From contig NZ_JBAJNS010000001.1 of NCBI RefSeq assembly GCF_037911585.1, positions 2,355,001 through 2,419,000 of the forward strand: a DNA stretch of 64,000 nt. Direction: 5' to 3'. The DNA is from Streptomyces sp. GSL17-111. GTDB taxonomy: Bacteria > Actinomycetota > Actinomycetes > Streptomycetales > Streptomycetaceae. Of the stretch, positions 25,467 to 34,122 are shown in pieces. Under the pieces are notes generated by a model that ran no database searches, was not told the DNA's origin, and was given only the letters and a program-made list of their open reading frames with translations. The number at the start of each line of letters is the position of its first letter. Position 1 is the first letter of the stretch. The position numbers were made by a program, and so were the translations under genes.

Positions 25467-26639
25467 ATGCCCCCCATGTCTCCCCGTGGCACCACATCCG
25501 CGGTGGCCGGCGGCGGCTCCCGGACGGCCGACTCGCCGGGCGCGCCTGACGCGCCCGGCGGGCCCGGCCCGGCAGCGGCGTCCCGCACCAAGCCCGCCCC
25601 GCGTGTGGGGCGCCGCTCCGAAGGGGCCTGGGGCTGGCTGTTCGTCAGCCCCATGGTGATCGTCCTCGGCCTGTTCCTGGTCCTGCCGACCCTGATGGCG
25701 CTGTGGGTGAGCCTGCTCGACTGGGACGGCCAGTCCAATCCCTTCAGCGGCCAGGCGACGTTCGTCGGACTCGACAACTACCGGACCCTGCTCACCCAGG
25801 ACGGCCTCGACCGCACCCTCTTCGCGACCTCGCTGCGCAACAACTTCTACTACGTGCTGCTGACCGTGCCGCTGCAGACGGTCGTCGCCCTGGGCCTGGC
25901 GCTCATCGTCAACCAGCGGATGCTGCGCGGCCGAGGCGCCCTGCGCACCACGTTCTTCTTCCCCTCGGTGACCAGCTCGATCGCGGTCTCCACCATCTTC
26001 CTGTTCCTGTTCCAGGGCAGCGGCGCCGTCAACACCCTGCTGTCCTGGCTCGGGGTGAAGGGCCCGAACTGGTTCAACGACCCACGCGGAGTCCTTTCCG
26101 TCCTGCTCGGCGGCCTGGGCGTCGTCGACCCCGACCGTCCCTCGGGTGCCTTGGCCGACCGCTCCTTCATGGGACTGTCCTGGTTCGAATGGCTGTCCGG
26201 ACCGTCCGTCGCCATGTGCACGATCATCCTGCTCGCCGTGTGGACGACCTCCGGCACCTTCATGCTGATCTTCCTCGCGGCCCTCCAGAACGTCCCCCGC
26301 GAACTGGAGGAATCGGCCGCCATCGAGGGCGTCGGCCGCTTCCAGATGCTGCGTCACGTCACGCTGCCCGCCCTGCGGCCCGTCCTCTTCCTCGTCCTCA
26401 CTCTGGGCCTGATCGGCACCTGGCAGGTCTTCGACCAGGTGTACGTCATGAGCCAGGGCGCCCCCGGCAACACCACCCTCACGCCGGCCTTCCTGTCCTA
26501 CTCCAGCGCCTTCGGCGACGCCGACTTCGGTCAGGGCGCGGCCATCGCCTTCCTGCTGCTCGCGCTGATCCTCACCATGACCGGCCTGCAGCGCTACGCG
26601 CTCCGCGAGCGCACCGCCCGCCCCACGAGGAAACGATGA
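25467..26639 (+). CDS. Sugar ABC transporter permease (MalF type)
   Basis: The product is 390 aa. A 55-residue Pro/Gly-rich cytosolic leader is followed by six or more membrane spans. The cytosolic EAA loop that docks with the ATPase is present (EESAAIEGVGRFQMLRHVTLP). A loop of about 50 residues near 195-245 is longer than usual. The TGA overlaps the next ATG. The start at 25467 is six bases after the binding-protein stop. Confidence 0.9.
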   Translation: MPPMSPRGTTSAVAGGGSRTADSPGAPDAPGGPGPAAASRTKPAPRVGRRSEGAWGWLFVSPMVIVLGLFLVLPTLMALWVSLLDWDGQSNPFSGQATFVGLDNYRTLLTQDGLDRTLFATSLRNNFYYVLLTVPLQTVVALGLALIVNQRMLRGRGALRTTFFFPSVTSSIAVSTIFLFLFQGSGAVNTLLSWLGVKGPNWFNDPRGVLSVLLGGLGVVDPDRPSGALADRSFMGLSWFEWLSGPSVAMCTIILLAVWTTSGTFMLIFLAALQNVPRELEESAAIEGVGRFQMLRHVTLPALRPVLFLVLTLGLIGTWQVFDQVYVMSQGAPGNTTLTPAFLSYSSAFGDADFGQGAAIAFLLLALILTMTGLQRYALRERTARPTRKR

Positions 26640-27577
26640 CCACCAAGTCCGCACGATCGACGACCACCAGACCCGCACGCACCGTGACCGCCAGGTCCGC
26701 ACGGTCGCAAGGCCTCCCCGTGCTCGGCCGGTTCCCGGTGCCGCTGCGGATCCTCGGATACACGGCGGTGGCCGCGGTCGGACTCCTGTACCTCATGCCG
26801 TTCGTGATCCAGCTGGTGACCGGCTTCAAGACCGACCCGGACGCCGCCGCCCACCCACTCGGGCTGATCCCCACCACGCCCACGACCGCCGCCTACGAGC
26901 GCCTGTTCGGCCTTGGCCAAGCGGCGGACGGCGTGCCCTTCCTGCGCTGGCTGGGCAACTCGGCGTTCATCGCCGTCATCGTCACCGTCGGGCGCGTACT
27001 GTTCGACTCGATGGCCGGCTACGCCCTGGCCCGTCTGCGCTTCCCCGGCCGCACCCTGCTGTTCGGCTTCATCCTCGCCGTCATGGCGGTGCCCGGCATC
27101 GCCCTGCTGATCCCGCGCTTCCTGGTGCTCAACACCTTCGGGCTCTTCGACACCTACACCGGCATGATCCTGCCGCTGCTGGTCGACGCAGCGGGGATCT
27201 TCATCATGAAGCAGTTCTTCGAGTCGATCCCCCGCGAGGTCGAGGAGGCCGCACGCGTCGACGGCGCGGGCGTCTTCCGCATCTTCTGGTCGGTGGTCCT
27301 GCCGATGGCCCGCCCCGCCCTGATCACCCTCACGATCCTCTCCTTCCAGGGCTCGTGGAACGAGTTCACCCACTTCCTGGTGGCCACCCAGTCCAGCCAG
27401 TACGAGACCCTCACCACCGGCCTCGCCCGCCTCGTCTCCGGCGGCCTCGGCGGCGGCACGCAGTACCCGCTGAAACTGGCGGCCGCACTGCTGTCCACCC
27501 TGCCCGTCGCGGCCCTCTTCTTCTGCTTCCAGCGCTACTTCGTGCAGGACGCCAACGCCGGAGCCGTCAAGGAATAG
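26636..27577 (+). CDS. Sugar ABC transporter permease (MalG type)
   Basis: The product is 313 aa with six predicted spans. The EAA loop reads EEAARVDGAGVFRIFWSVVLP. It starts in a four-base ATGA overlap with its partner permease. No ATP-binding subunit is encoded in the operon; Streptomyces carbohydrate importers of this class commonly share one ATPase (MsiK), encoded elsewhere. Confidence 0.92.
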   Translation: MTTKSARSTTTRPARTVTARSARSQGLPVLGRFPVPLRILGYTAVAAVGLLYLMPFVIQLVTGFKTDPDAAAHPLGLIPTTPTTAAYERLFGLGQAADGVPFLRWLGNSAFIAVIVTVGRVLFDSMAGYALARLRFPGRTLLFGFILAVMAVPGIALLIPRFLVLNTFGLFDTYTGMILPLLVDAAGIFIMKQFFESIPREVEEAARVDGAGVFRIFWSVVLPMARPALITLTILSFQGSWNEFTHFLVATQSSQYETLTTGLARLVSGGLGGGTQYPLKLAAALLSTLPVAALFFCFQRYFVQDANAGAVKE

Positions 27578-27668
27578 ACACCGAACGGCCAGCGTGAGTC
27601 CCAGAGCTCCGTTGCCCCGGGGACACGAAGCGGGCGCTCATCCTGCACTGCGGCGCGCTCGGGCCGGC

Positions 27669-28781
27669 TCACCGCACGGTCGCGTACAGAGTGAAGGGGT
27701 CCTTGAGCTTCCGCACGGAATGGTCCACGTAGGCGGCCACCACGGTCGGCACCCAGGCGAGGTGAGTGATCAGCTGAAGCACCGTGCGGTCGGTCCAGGG
27801 GACGACGAGGAGGAGCGCGGCGCCGAGCAGGCACCAGGCCGCCGCGAGTGGCGCGCTGCGGACAAGGCGGGAGCGTCGGCAGAGCCGGCGCACGCTGTGC
27901 CAGGCGCCTGACGGCAGCCGCCGGAACGTCAGCCACCAGCACACGGAGACGAGCGACGCCACGACCGCCAGCGCGTAGAGCCGGGTGCCCAGCGGTGCGG
28001 GCAGCGCCGTCGCGTCGTCCCCGGTGACGAAGACACGAGCGGCGAGGACAGCGAGAAGAAGGCAGACCAGAGAGATCCAGCGGGCGCGGCGCAGGAGACG
28101 GTGCAGGTTGGCGTTGATGTTGTGCAGCAGCACCACGTTCTGCGGGTCCTCGGCCAGGGTTCGCATCTGCTCGCCGGTGAACTCGATGACGTTCTTCTGA
28201 CGTTCGCCCCGCTCAAGCACGGCGAGGTTGGCGCGCGCTCCCGGGTTGTGCGGGTCGATGCGGACGGCCTCCCGCATGGCGCGGAGCGCCTCAGGCCCGT
28301 CCCTGCGGGCCGCGAAGACCATCCCCAGTTCGAAGTGCGCCAGGTACGAGTCCGGCTCCGCCTCGACGGCGTGCCGAGCGGCGACGAGTGCGTCGTCCAG
28401 CCCGTCTGAGAACCTTCGTAGCGCCCGGGCCAGCATGATGTGTGACATGGCAGCCTCCGGAGCCAGTCGCACACCCTCCCGAGCCGCGACCACCGCCGCC
28501 GGGTACTGGCGGAGTTCACACAGCGCTTTGCTGAGGACGTAGTAGCCCGCCGCGTACTGCGGATCCGCCGTCACCGCCTCCTGGGCTGCCGAGAGGCCGG
28601 CTGCCAGGTCCCGCTGCTCAAGTCGGCACCGGGACAGTTCGAACCAGAGGGATGCGGAGTCGGGGCTCTCGGCGACGAGACGGCCGAGAAGCACGGCCGC
28701 TTCGTCAAGTCTGCCGACCTCCACGAGCGTCTGGGCGCGCTCATGCTCCCTGGCGAGCGCGTTCGGTGCGTCGGGTGTCAC
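27669..28781 (-). CDS. TPR-repeat membrane protein
   Basis: The product is 370 aa from a GTG at 28781. The first 205 residues are about five tetratricopeptide units (for example AVTADPQYAAGYYVLSKALCEL and AVRIDPHNPGARANLAVLE). The C-terminal half has four or so hydrophobic spans in two pairs. The cytosolic TPR face could bind a partner while the tail anchors it to the membrane. It overlaps the AAA+ gene by 4 bases, and the ESX toxin and WXG genes lie just upstream, so a secretion-adaptor role is inferred. Confidence 0.7.
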   Translation of the reverse strand: MTPDAPNALAREHERAQTLVEVGRLDEAAVLLGRLVAESPDSASLWFELSRCRLEQRDLAAGLSAAQEAVTADPQYAAGYYVLSKALCELRQYPAAVVAAREGVRLAPEAAMSHIMLARALRRFSDGLDDALVAARHAVEAEPDSYLAHFELGMVFAARRDGPEALRAMREAVRIDPHNPGARANLAVLERGERQKNVIEFTGEQMRTLAEDPQNVVLLHNINANLHRLLRRARWISLVCLLLAVLAARVFVTGDDATALPAPLGTRLYALAVVASLVSVCWWLTFRRLPSGAWHSVRRLCRRSRLVRSAPLAAAWCLLGAALLLVVPWTDRTVLQLITHLAWVPTVVAAYVDHSVRKLKDPFTLYATVR

Positions 28782-30052
28782 AGGAGCCTGCGCCGCTTCA
28801 GGTGGGCGAGGAGATCGTCGTAGGTCCCGCCCTCGTTCGCGTACAGGGCGACGTTGCGGGCGGCGGCGAACCAGGCCTCCGTGGACGGTCGGAGCTCCTT
28901 CGCCGCCCCGAGCAGGTCCGGCATGCCGATCATCCGGGGCTCGCCCGTACGGACGGAGTCCAGGAGTGCGCGTTCGGAAGCGGTCTCACACAGGTGGGAC
29001 AGGTCGGCGCCCGAGAAACCGTCCGTGCGACGGGCGAGTTTCGTCAGGTCCACACCGGCGATCGGACGGTCCCGGAGGTGGTACCGCAGAATCGCCTCGC
29101 GGGCGGGCTCGTCAGGCGGCAGCACGAGCAGCGTACGGTCGAGGCGGCCGGGGCGACGCAGGGCGGTGTCGACGTCCCAGGGATGGTTCGTCGCCGCCAG
29201 GACGAAAACGCCCTCGTTGCCACCCGAGACGCCGTCAAGCTCGGTGAGGAGCTGGTTGACGGTGTTGCGCATACCGCCGTGCTGGACACGGCTGCGCTTC
29301 GCACCCAGCGCGTCCAACTCGTCCAGGAAGACCACGCAGGGCGCGTTCCGTCGGGCAGCCGCGAAGATGTCCCGCAGGTTCCGTTCGGAGGAGCCGAGCC
29401 ACATGTCCAGCACATCGCTGAGGGAGACGTTGACGAAACCGGCCCCCAGCTCGCCCGCGATCGCGCGCGCCATGAACGTCTTGCCGCAGCCGGGCGGGCC
29501 GTAGAGGAGCAGGCCGCCGCGCAGACTCTTGCCGTAGAGGCTGCGCAACTCGGGGTTGCGCATCGGCGCGAGGAAGGCAGCCTCCAAGCGGTCCTTGACC
29601 TCTCGCATTCCGCCGACGTCAGCCAACCGGACCGTGCCCGGCGCCTCGACGTCCCAGACCTCGGCGTCGTTCGCGCCGCCGCCACCCTCACCGCCGTCGG
29701 CCCGGAGGGGTGCGCCCTGTTCGTCGGCGGAGCCGGTGACAAAACGGGGCGGCACGACATCGGCGACCTCGTCCTCCGCCCTGCTCCAGTCGAACCCCCC
29801 GGCGGCTTCGGGTGGCGAAGGCTCGGCGAGGCTTGGAGTCGGCACCGAGGTGCCGCCGACCGCACGCGCCATGAGGGCGCGGGCCTCCGGGTCGTCCGGC
29901 GCGTGCTGCAACGCGACGGCCACCTCGGCCACGGCCGCACTGCCGTCCCCGGCGGCCAACAGCATCTCGGCGAGGTGCAGGCGCAGCGGCACGTCCTCCG
30001 GCGCGGCGGCCACAGCACCCCGAAGGCTTCGGATCAACGGCGACTCTTCCAC
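28778..30052 (-). CDS. AAA+ ATPase (Cdc48/VAT-like) with TPR-like N-terminus
   Basis: The product is 424 aa. Residues 1-70 are TPR-like (LRLHLAEMLLAAGDGSAAVAEV); a flexible acidic linker follows. The AAA+ domain has GPPGCGKT (Lys191), pore loop MWLGSSERN, Walker B VVFLDELDALG, sensor LAATNHPWDVD and RRPGRLDR, then the lid helices. It is a single-ring unfoldase. A TPR plus AAA arrangement recalls EccA, the cytosolic ESX ATPase that binds effectors, but the AAA class here is Cdc48-like rather than CbxX-like. Neighbours point to handling of the toxin 440 bases upstream. Confidence 0.8.
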   Translation of the reverse strand: MEESPLIRSLRGAVAAAPEDVPLRLHLAEMLLAAGDGSAAVAEVAVALQHAPDDPEARALMARAVGGTSVPTPSLAEPSPPEAAGGFDWSRAEDEVADVVPPRFVTGSADEQGAPLRADGGEGGGGANDAEVWDVEAPGTVRLADVGGMREVKDRLEAAFLAPMRNPELRSLYGKSLRGGLLLYGPPGCGKTFMARAIAGELGAGFVNVSLSDVLDMWLGSSERNLRDIFAAARRNAPCVVFLDELDALGAKRSRVQHGGMRNTVNQLLTELDGVSGGNEGVFVLAATNHPWDVDTALRRPGRLDRTLLVLPPDEPAREAILRYHLRDRPIAGVDLTKLARRTDGFSGADLSHLCETASERALLDSVRTGEPRMIGMPDLLGAAKELRPSTEAWFAAARNVALYANEGGTYDDLLAHLKRRRLL

Positions 30053-30092
30053 CAGGAACTCAACTTCTCCAGACAGCCGGACACGCTACGGA

Positions 30093-30476
30093 TCAGACAA
30101 TTTCCTGGATCGCGTACGTAAGTTCCACCAACCGGTCGTCCGGAACAGGTGGTACCACGTAGGCGGACTCCCTCACCGAGTCGAGGAATTCCTCAGGGAG
30201 TGCGAGGTGGTACCGGCGAACGTAGAAACGAAGGTCACCGCGCCACACCCACGTCCCATCGGTGTACAGGGAGTCACCACCGAGAATACTTTCGTCCGAC
30301 CCCAGCACATCCTGCGTGGCACCCATCGTCGCAAGAAGCACGTAGCCGTCTCTGAGGTAGGCATGCACCTTCTCCGCCTCGGCGGAGGGCGCACCTCTCA
30401 CATCCTCCCGAACACTGCGCTCGCTGACCCCGGCCTTCTCGGACCAGAACTCCTTGTACAAACCGAGAATCTTCAT
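30093..30476 (-). CDS. Probable immunity protein for the ESX toxin
   Basis: The product is 127 aa, acidic and without a signal peptide, beginning MKILGLYKEFWSE. It has no motif I recognise. GGAAAG precedes the ATG at 30476. It starts 17 bases after the toxin stop, in the same direction, which is the standard place for an immunity gene. By eye the base composition is more AT-rich than the neighbours, another common trait of toxin-immunity modules. The immunity function is an inference from position. Confidence 0.6.
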   Translation of the reverse strand: MKILGLYKEFWSEKAGVSERSVREDVRGAPSAEAEKVHAYLRDGYVLLATMGATQDVLGSDESILGGDSLYTDGTWVWRGDLRFYVRRYHLALPEEFLDSVRESAYVVPPVPDDRLVELTYAIQEIV

Positions 30477-30492
30477 CTTGCTACTTTCCTGT

Positions 30493-32778
30493 TCACGAAC
30501 GAACGAGAGGAAGGAACGTCCGCCAGTATCCGTCATCGAACACCTTGGGCACCTGACCGGGCGGCAGCCTGGGGAAGACTCCGACCGCCTGCGTCGGCGC
30601 GGTGACCGTAACCCCCAACTGGTTCGCGACCTCCTGAGCGGCGGGAATCTCACCCGCGACGTTCACCCGACCCGAATGGCACGAGACCAACCGTATCGGG
30701 CCTCCATCGTAGTTCGGGTTGTTCCGCACGGCGTCGGCGATGTGCGTCGGATGCACTTCGCCCAGGTTGAAGTTCTCGCCGGCAGCATTCCGGTGACCCG
30801 GCAGGAAATACCCCGAGGGAGAGCCGTGGATGATGATGTCGTGGACGCCCGGCTGCGGCGCGATGAGTTCACGATTGAGCATCGTGTTGGTGTCGTAACC
30901 GATCGTCGTGGTCTCGGGGCTGAAATAGACATGGTCCCCCGAATCCAGAATGAGGTCCGCAGGCTCCTTCGGGGGCGCGGGGACTCTCGAGTCCGTCGCG
31001 GTCCGCTCCGCCTGCTCCCGCCGTGTGCCCATGTCCGAGGACTCGTCCTCGCGGGCGGTGACATCTGGTTCGTGGCCTGGGCTCGTGGCGTCCTGACCCG
31101 ACCGCGCAGGCTCGTCATCGAGCCCCGTAGGACTGGTGTCCTCTCCGTCCGTGCGGGGCCCGGGGACACCGGTATCGTCGGGTGATGCCGGTGCCACCGC
31201 GTCATCGGTGGTGCTGGTCGGGGCCTCATCGGACGTACGCACGGCGTCAGGATCAACGGCGGCGTCGTCGACGGCACCGCCGGGAACTTCGGCTCCAGTC
31301 GCATCCGGCCCGTCGGGCACGGCACCGGCGGGGACGCTGTCCGGGCGAGCAGACTCCGGGAGGCCTTCGAGCACGGCACCGGTGGGCGCGCCGTCGGGCA
31401 CGGCACCGGCCGGAACGGCGTCCGGCAGAACCGTGGCCGGAGGGGTGTCCTGGGTGTGCGGGACGGTGACCGTTCCGTCGGGTCGGAGGGCGGTGCCGTC
31501 CGGGGTGACCACCGACCCGTCCGGGAGTTCGACGGCGGTGCTGCCGGGGGGCAGGTCGGGGAGGGTGGGGGCGTCGGGGGCGAAGGTGGTGCCGTCGGGG
31601 AGGCGCATCGTCCCGTCGGGGAGTTCGACGGCGCGTACCGCGCTGAGGTCGGCGAGGCCGGAGGTGACGTCGGTGAGTCTGGGCAGGCCGCGGAAGGTCG
31701 CGTTCAAGCCGTTGCCGATGTAGGTCATCGGGTCGACGATGCGGCCGGCCCGCCCGGCCGCGTTCATCACCCGCGCCGCCGTCCCCGAAGCGCTCGCACC
31801 CCGCACCGCCGTCCCCGTACCCAACGTGGCCACCGTGGTCAGGACGTTGAACGTCACCAACCCCGCCGCCCGGCCCGGGTTCTCACCCCACTCGTCCCAC
31901 GCCACCAGCGACTTGCCCACCTCCTTGGTCGTGTTCAGGCTCTCCCGCATCCACGTCCGCGCCCCCTCCGGCGCCACCGCGTACGTCGCCGCCGCCAGCA
32001 ACGGGGAGCCGATGATCAGGATGCCGGTGGCCAGCTGGCCCAGACCCTTCCAGGAGTCCTTGAACGTCTCCCACCCCCGCAACCCCACCAGACCACCCAA
32101 ACCCGTCAGGGTGCCCCAGATCCCATCGACGATGAACCCGTCCCACACATAACTCTTGACCCAGTGCCCCACCTCATACCAGTGGTGGTCCTCCTCGGCC
32201 ATCTTCCCCCACGGCGTCTCCCCCGCCTGCCGCATGTCCTCCACGCTCAGGCCGTACATGTTCGCGCCGTCCGACCCGTCACCCGCCACCCACTGGGTCC
32301 CGTTCACCAACGCCGTGATCTTGTTCGCCGCCGACCGCTCCGCCGCCCAGAACTCCGCCACCGCCGCGGAGATATCCCCCACCAACGCGTTGTTCGTCTC
32401 GATCTTCTCCTCGTCGTACGTCCACTCGTCATCGTCCTTGACCGAGTCGACGAACGACTGCGCCTCCCCCTTCAACCGCTCCAGCCTCGCCACGATCGGA
32501 CGCGCCTCCTCGGCGAACCCGACCAACGCCCCCGCCACCTTCTCCAGATCATCGGCGAAGTCATCCGCCCGATCCGAGACCGGCCGCGTCGAGCCGAACA
32601 ACTGATCCGCCTCCGGCGCCGTGTAGAACGCCGACAACCCCTGAAAGGTCGCATGCACACCCGAACCGGTGTCCCGGATCTTGCCCGCGTCCTCCTTCAA
32701 CGCGGCCGCTTCCTCCTCCAGCAACCCGAAATCACCGGTGAACGACGGCACCCCCGACGGATCCACCATGTCAGCCAT
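30493..32778 (-). CDS. ESX-exported polymorphic toxin with caspase-like C-terminal domain
   Basis: The product is 761 aa. Residues 1-150 form a WXG/LXG-like helical export domain. Hydrophobic stretches occur near 245-275 and 315-335. Residues 385-460 carry PDGT repeats (VELPDGTMRLPDGTTFAP); 460-620 are a Pro/Asp/Ala-rich linker. The last 130 residues are a compact domain with His651 in HDIIIHGSPSG and Cys700 in LVSCHSG, followed by QEVANQLGVTVTAPT. The His-Gly and Ser-Cys-x-x-Gly pair is the layout of clan CD cysteine peptidases, also seen in toxin tips of large adhesins. It is encoded next to WXG100 partners and a probable immunity gene. The peptidase assignment is inference. Confidence 0.75.
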   Translation of the reverse strand: MADMVDPSGVPSFTGDFGLLEEEAAALKEDAGKIRDTGSGVHATFQGLSAFYTAPEADQLFGSTRPVSDRADDFADDLEKVAGALVGFAEEARPIVARLERLKGEAQSFVDSVKDDDEWTYDEEKIETNNALVGDISAAVAEFWAAERSAANKITALVNGTQWVAGDGSDGANMYGLSVEDMRQAGETPWGKMAEEDHHWYEVGHWVKSYVWDGFIVDGIWGTLTGLGGLVGLRGWETFKDSWKGLGQLATGILIIGSPLLAAATYAVAPEGARTWMRESLNTTKEVGKSLVAWDEWGENPGRAAGLVTFNVLTTVATLGTGTAVRGASASGTAARVMNAAGRAGRIVDPMTYIGNGLNATFRGLPRLTDVTSGLADLSAVRAVELPDGTMRLPDGTTFAPDAPTLPDLPPGSTAVELPDGSVVTPDGTALRPDGTVTVPHTQDTPPATVLPDAVPAGAVPDGAPTGAVLEGLPESARPDSVPAGAVPDGPDATGAEVPGGAVDDAAVDPDAVRTSDEAPTSTTDDAVAPASPDDTGVPGPRTDGEDTSPTGLDDEPARSGQDATSPGHEPDVTAREDESSDMGTRREQAERTATDSRVPAPPKEPADLILDSGDHVYFSPETTTIGYDTNTMLNRELIAPQPGVHDIIIHGSPSGYFLPGHRNAAGENFNLGEVHPTHIADAVRNNPNYDGGPIRLVSCHSGRVNVAGEIPAAQEVANQLGVTVTAPTQAVGVFPRLPPGQVPKVFDDGYWRTFLPLVRS

Positions 32779-32806
32779 CGCCCGAACTCCCCCTACGATC
32801 CCCGGT

Positions 32807-33184
32807 CTACTCGCCCTGGCCCTGGCCGGGGAGGTCGAGCTCGGGGGCCTTGAGCGCCTCGGCCTGTGCCGCCGCCGCCATGTCCAGATCCCCCGTCAGG
32901 TACGCACTCGTCGCATCGGAGGCGCCCTGGAGCGACTTGCCCGCCCGTGCGGCCACGAACATCAGGTCCTCCTGCGTGGCCTCGGCGAACTCCGCCAGCG
33001 CGGCGCCGATCAGCCCCGCTTCCGGCACCGGCTCACCGGGCATCGCCAACGTCCCCGCGTACCCGGCCGCGGACTCCAGGTGCTCCCCGTACTTCTCGAC
33101 CTGGCCCTCGAGGTCACCGGCGATCTCCATGACGTCCTTCAGGACACCGTTGATCCCGGGAACCGACAGATCCCAGCCCGTCAT
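32807..33184 (-). CDS. DUF6507-type small ESX protein
   Basis: The product is 125 aa, helical and acidic, beginning MTGWDLSVPGINGVLKDVMEIAG. I match it to DUF6507 from memory. Length and helicity are those of a WXG100 partner, with a single Trp at residue 4 but no clear central WXG. It lies 28 bases before the toxin gene and could act as its export partner or chaperone. Confidence 0.7.
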   Translation of the reverse strand: MTGWDLSVPGINGVLKDVMEIAGDLEGQVEKYGEHLESAAGYAGTLAMPGEPVPEAGLIGAALAEFAEATQEDLMFVAARAGKSLQGASDATSAYLTGDLDMAAAAQAEALKAPELDLPGQGQGE

Positions 33185-33207
33185 CGTCCACTCCCCCGCA
33201 CGGCCGG

Positions 33208-33522
33208 TCAGCCGATGCCGTCAACCGCCGCCTTCGCCCGCTGCAACGCCTGCGAAGCCGTCCCGTCGTTCTTCTCCAACGTGCCCCGCAGCAGCGCCAC
33301 GATCGCCCGGACCTCGTTCGCCGCGTTGTTCCACCGCTGCTCGGCGCCGTGGTACTGCTCCGAGACCCCGTCGGCCTGGAAATCGGCCATGGCCGCCTTC
33401 ACCTGGCGGTCACGGTCGCTGATCACCTTCTCCAGCTGGCCGATCACCCCCGCCAGACTTCCCTGCACCTCCGAGGAAGCACCCGTGTCGTAACTCCGCC
33501 GGTCCTCACCAGCCACCACCAT
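33208..33522 (-). CDS. WXG100-like (ESAT-6 family) protein
   Basis: The product is 104 aa, predicted as two helices around a turn near RWNNAANEV, where W-x-x replaces the canonical WXG. Length and position (second of a WXG-like pair, before the toxin) are typical of ESX substrates, which leave the cell as helical heterodimers. The start at 33522 is a likely ATG/GTG with no strong alternative. Confidence 0.8.
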   Translation of the reverse strand: MVVAGEDRRSYDTGASSEVQGSLAGVIGQLEKVISDRDRQVKAAMADFQADGVSEQYHGAEQRWNNAANEVRAIVALLRGTLEKNDGTASQALQRAKAAVDGIG

Positions 33523-33554
33523 CAGCCCCTTCCCAGATCACGGCACCGCGATGT

Positions 33555-33893
33555 TCAGCGGCCACCGAAGCGTGCCGCGTCGAAGTTCGCCGAGGCCATC
33601 GACTGCCGCGCGTTGTCCGCCGACTCCTGCTCACCCGACATGAACGCCTGGTCCATGCCCTGCTGACCACCGAGGATCGCCGACAGCGACCCGTTCAACG
33701 AGGCCGTGATCTCGTCCGAGTTCGCCTTGAACAGGTCGAACGCCCGCTTCCCCGCGCCGTTGAACCGGCCCTCCAAGGGCTCGGCCGCCGCGATCAGCTG
33801 CTTGATCAGCGACCCCATGTCCGTCGACGATCCGCGCGACTGCTTCGTCAGCGTCGCCAACGTCTGGTTCCCCATGTCGAACTTCAGGCCCAT
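33555..33893 (-). CDS. WXG100-like (ESAT-6 family) protein, first of the effector operon
   Basis: The product is 112 aa from the ATG at 33893, which has GGGAGGGGAG upstream; an in-frame start further upstream lacks a site. The helix-turn-helix hairpin centres on PLEGRFNGAGKRAFDLFK, with FNG in the place of WXG. The gene leads a five-gene run (two WXG-like proteins, DUF6507, toxin, immunity). Confidence 0.8.
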   Translation of the reverse strand: MGLKFDMGNQTLATLTKQSRGSSTDMGSLIKQLIAAAEPLEGRFNGAGKRAFDLFKANSDEITASLNGSLSAILGGQQGMDQAFMSGEQESADNARQSMASANFDAARFGGR

Positions 33894-34122
33894 GAGCACT
33901 CCCCTCCCGCTTCTGTGGACCGTTCCCCGTGACGTCACCCGTCCCGCAAAAGGCTAGCGTGCGCCTCCGACACTCCTCCAGACGTCTCCGGGGGCCGTGA
34001 CGGTTTCACCGTCCCCGACGCGAAAGCCCTCCCCGGCGCGAGCGGCGGTGGGGAAAACCCCACCCCGGGTGACTGAGGAACCCCATGGCGGCCCGGTCGG
34101 CGCGCGCGGCAGGCTGGGGCGC

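Noticed and set aside
25467..27577. A missing ABC ATPase counted as a gene loss
   Set aside because: Streptomyces sugar importers of this class usually borrow a shared ATPase encoded elsewhere, so its absence is normal.
31456..32853. A 465-codon plus-strand frame opposite the toxin gene
   Set aside because: Arg/His/Pro-rich shadow of the toxin N-terminus; no ribosome site.
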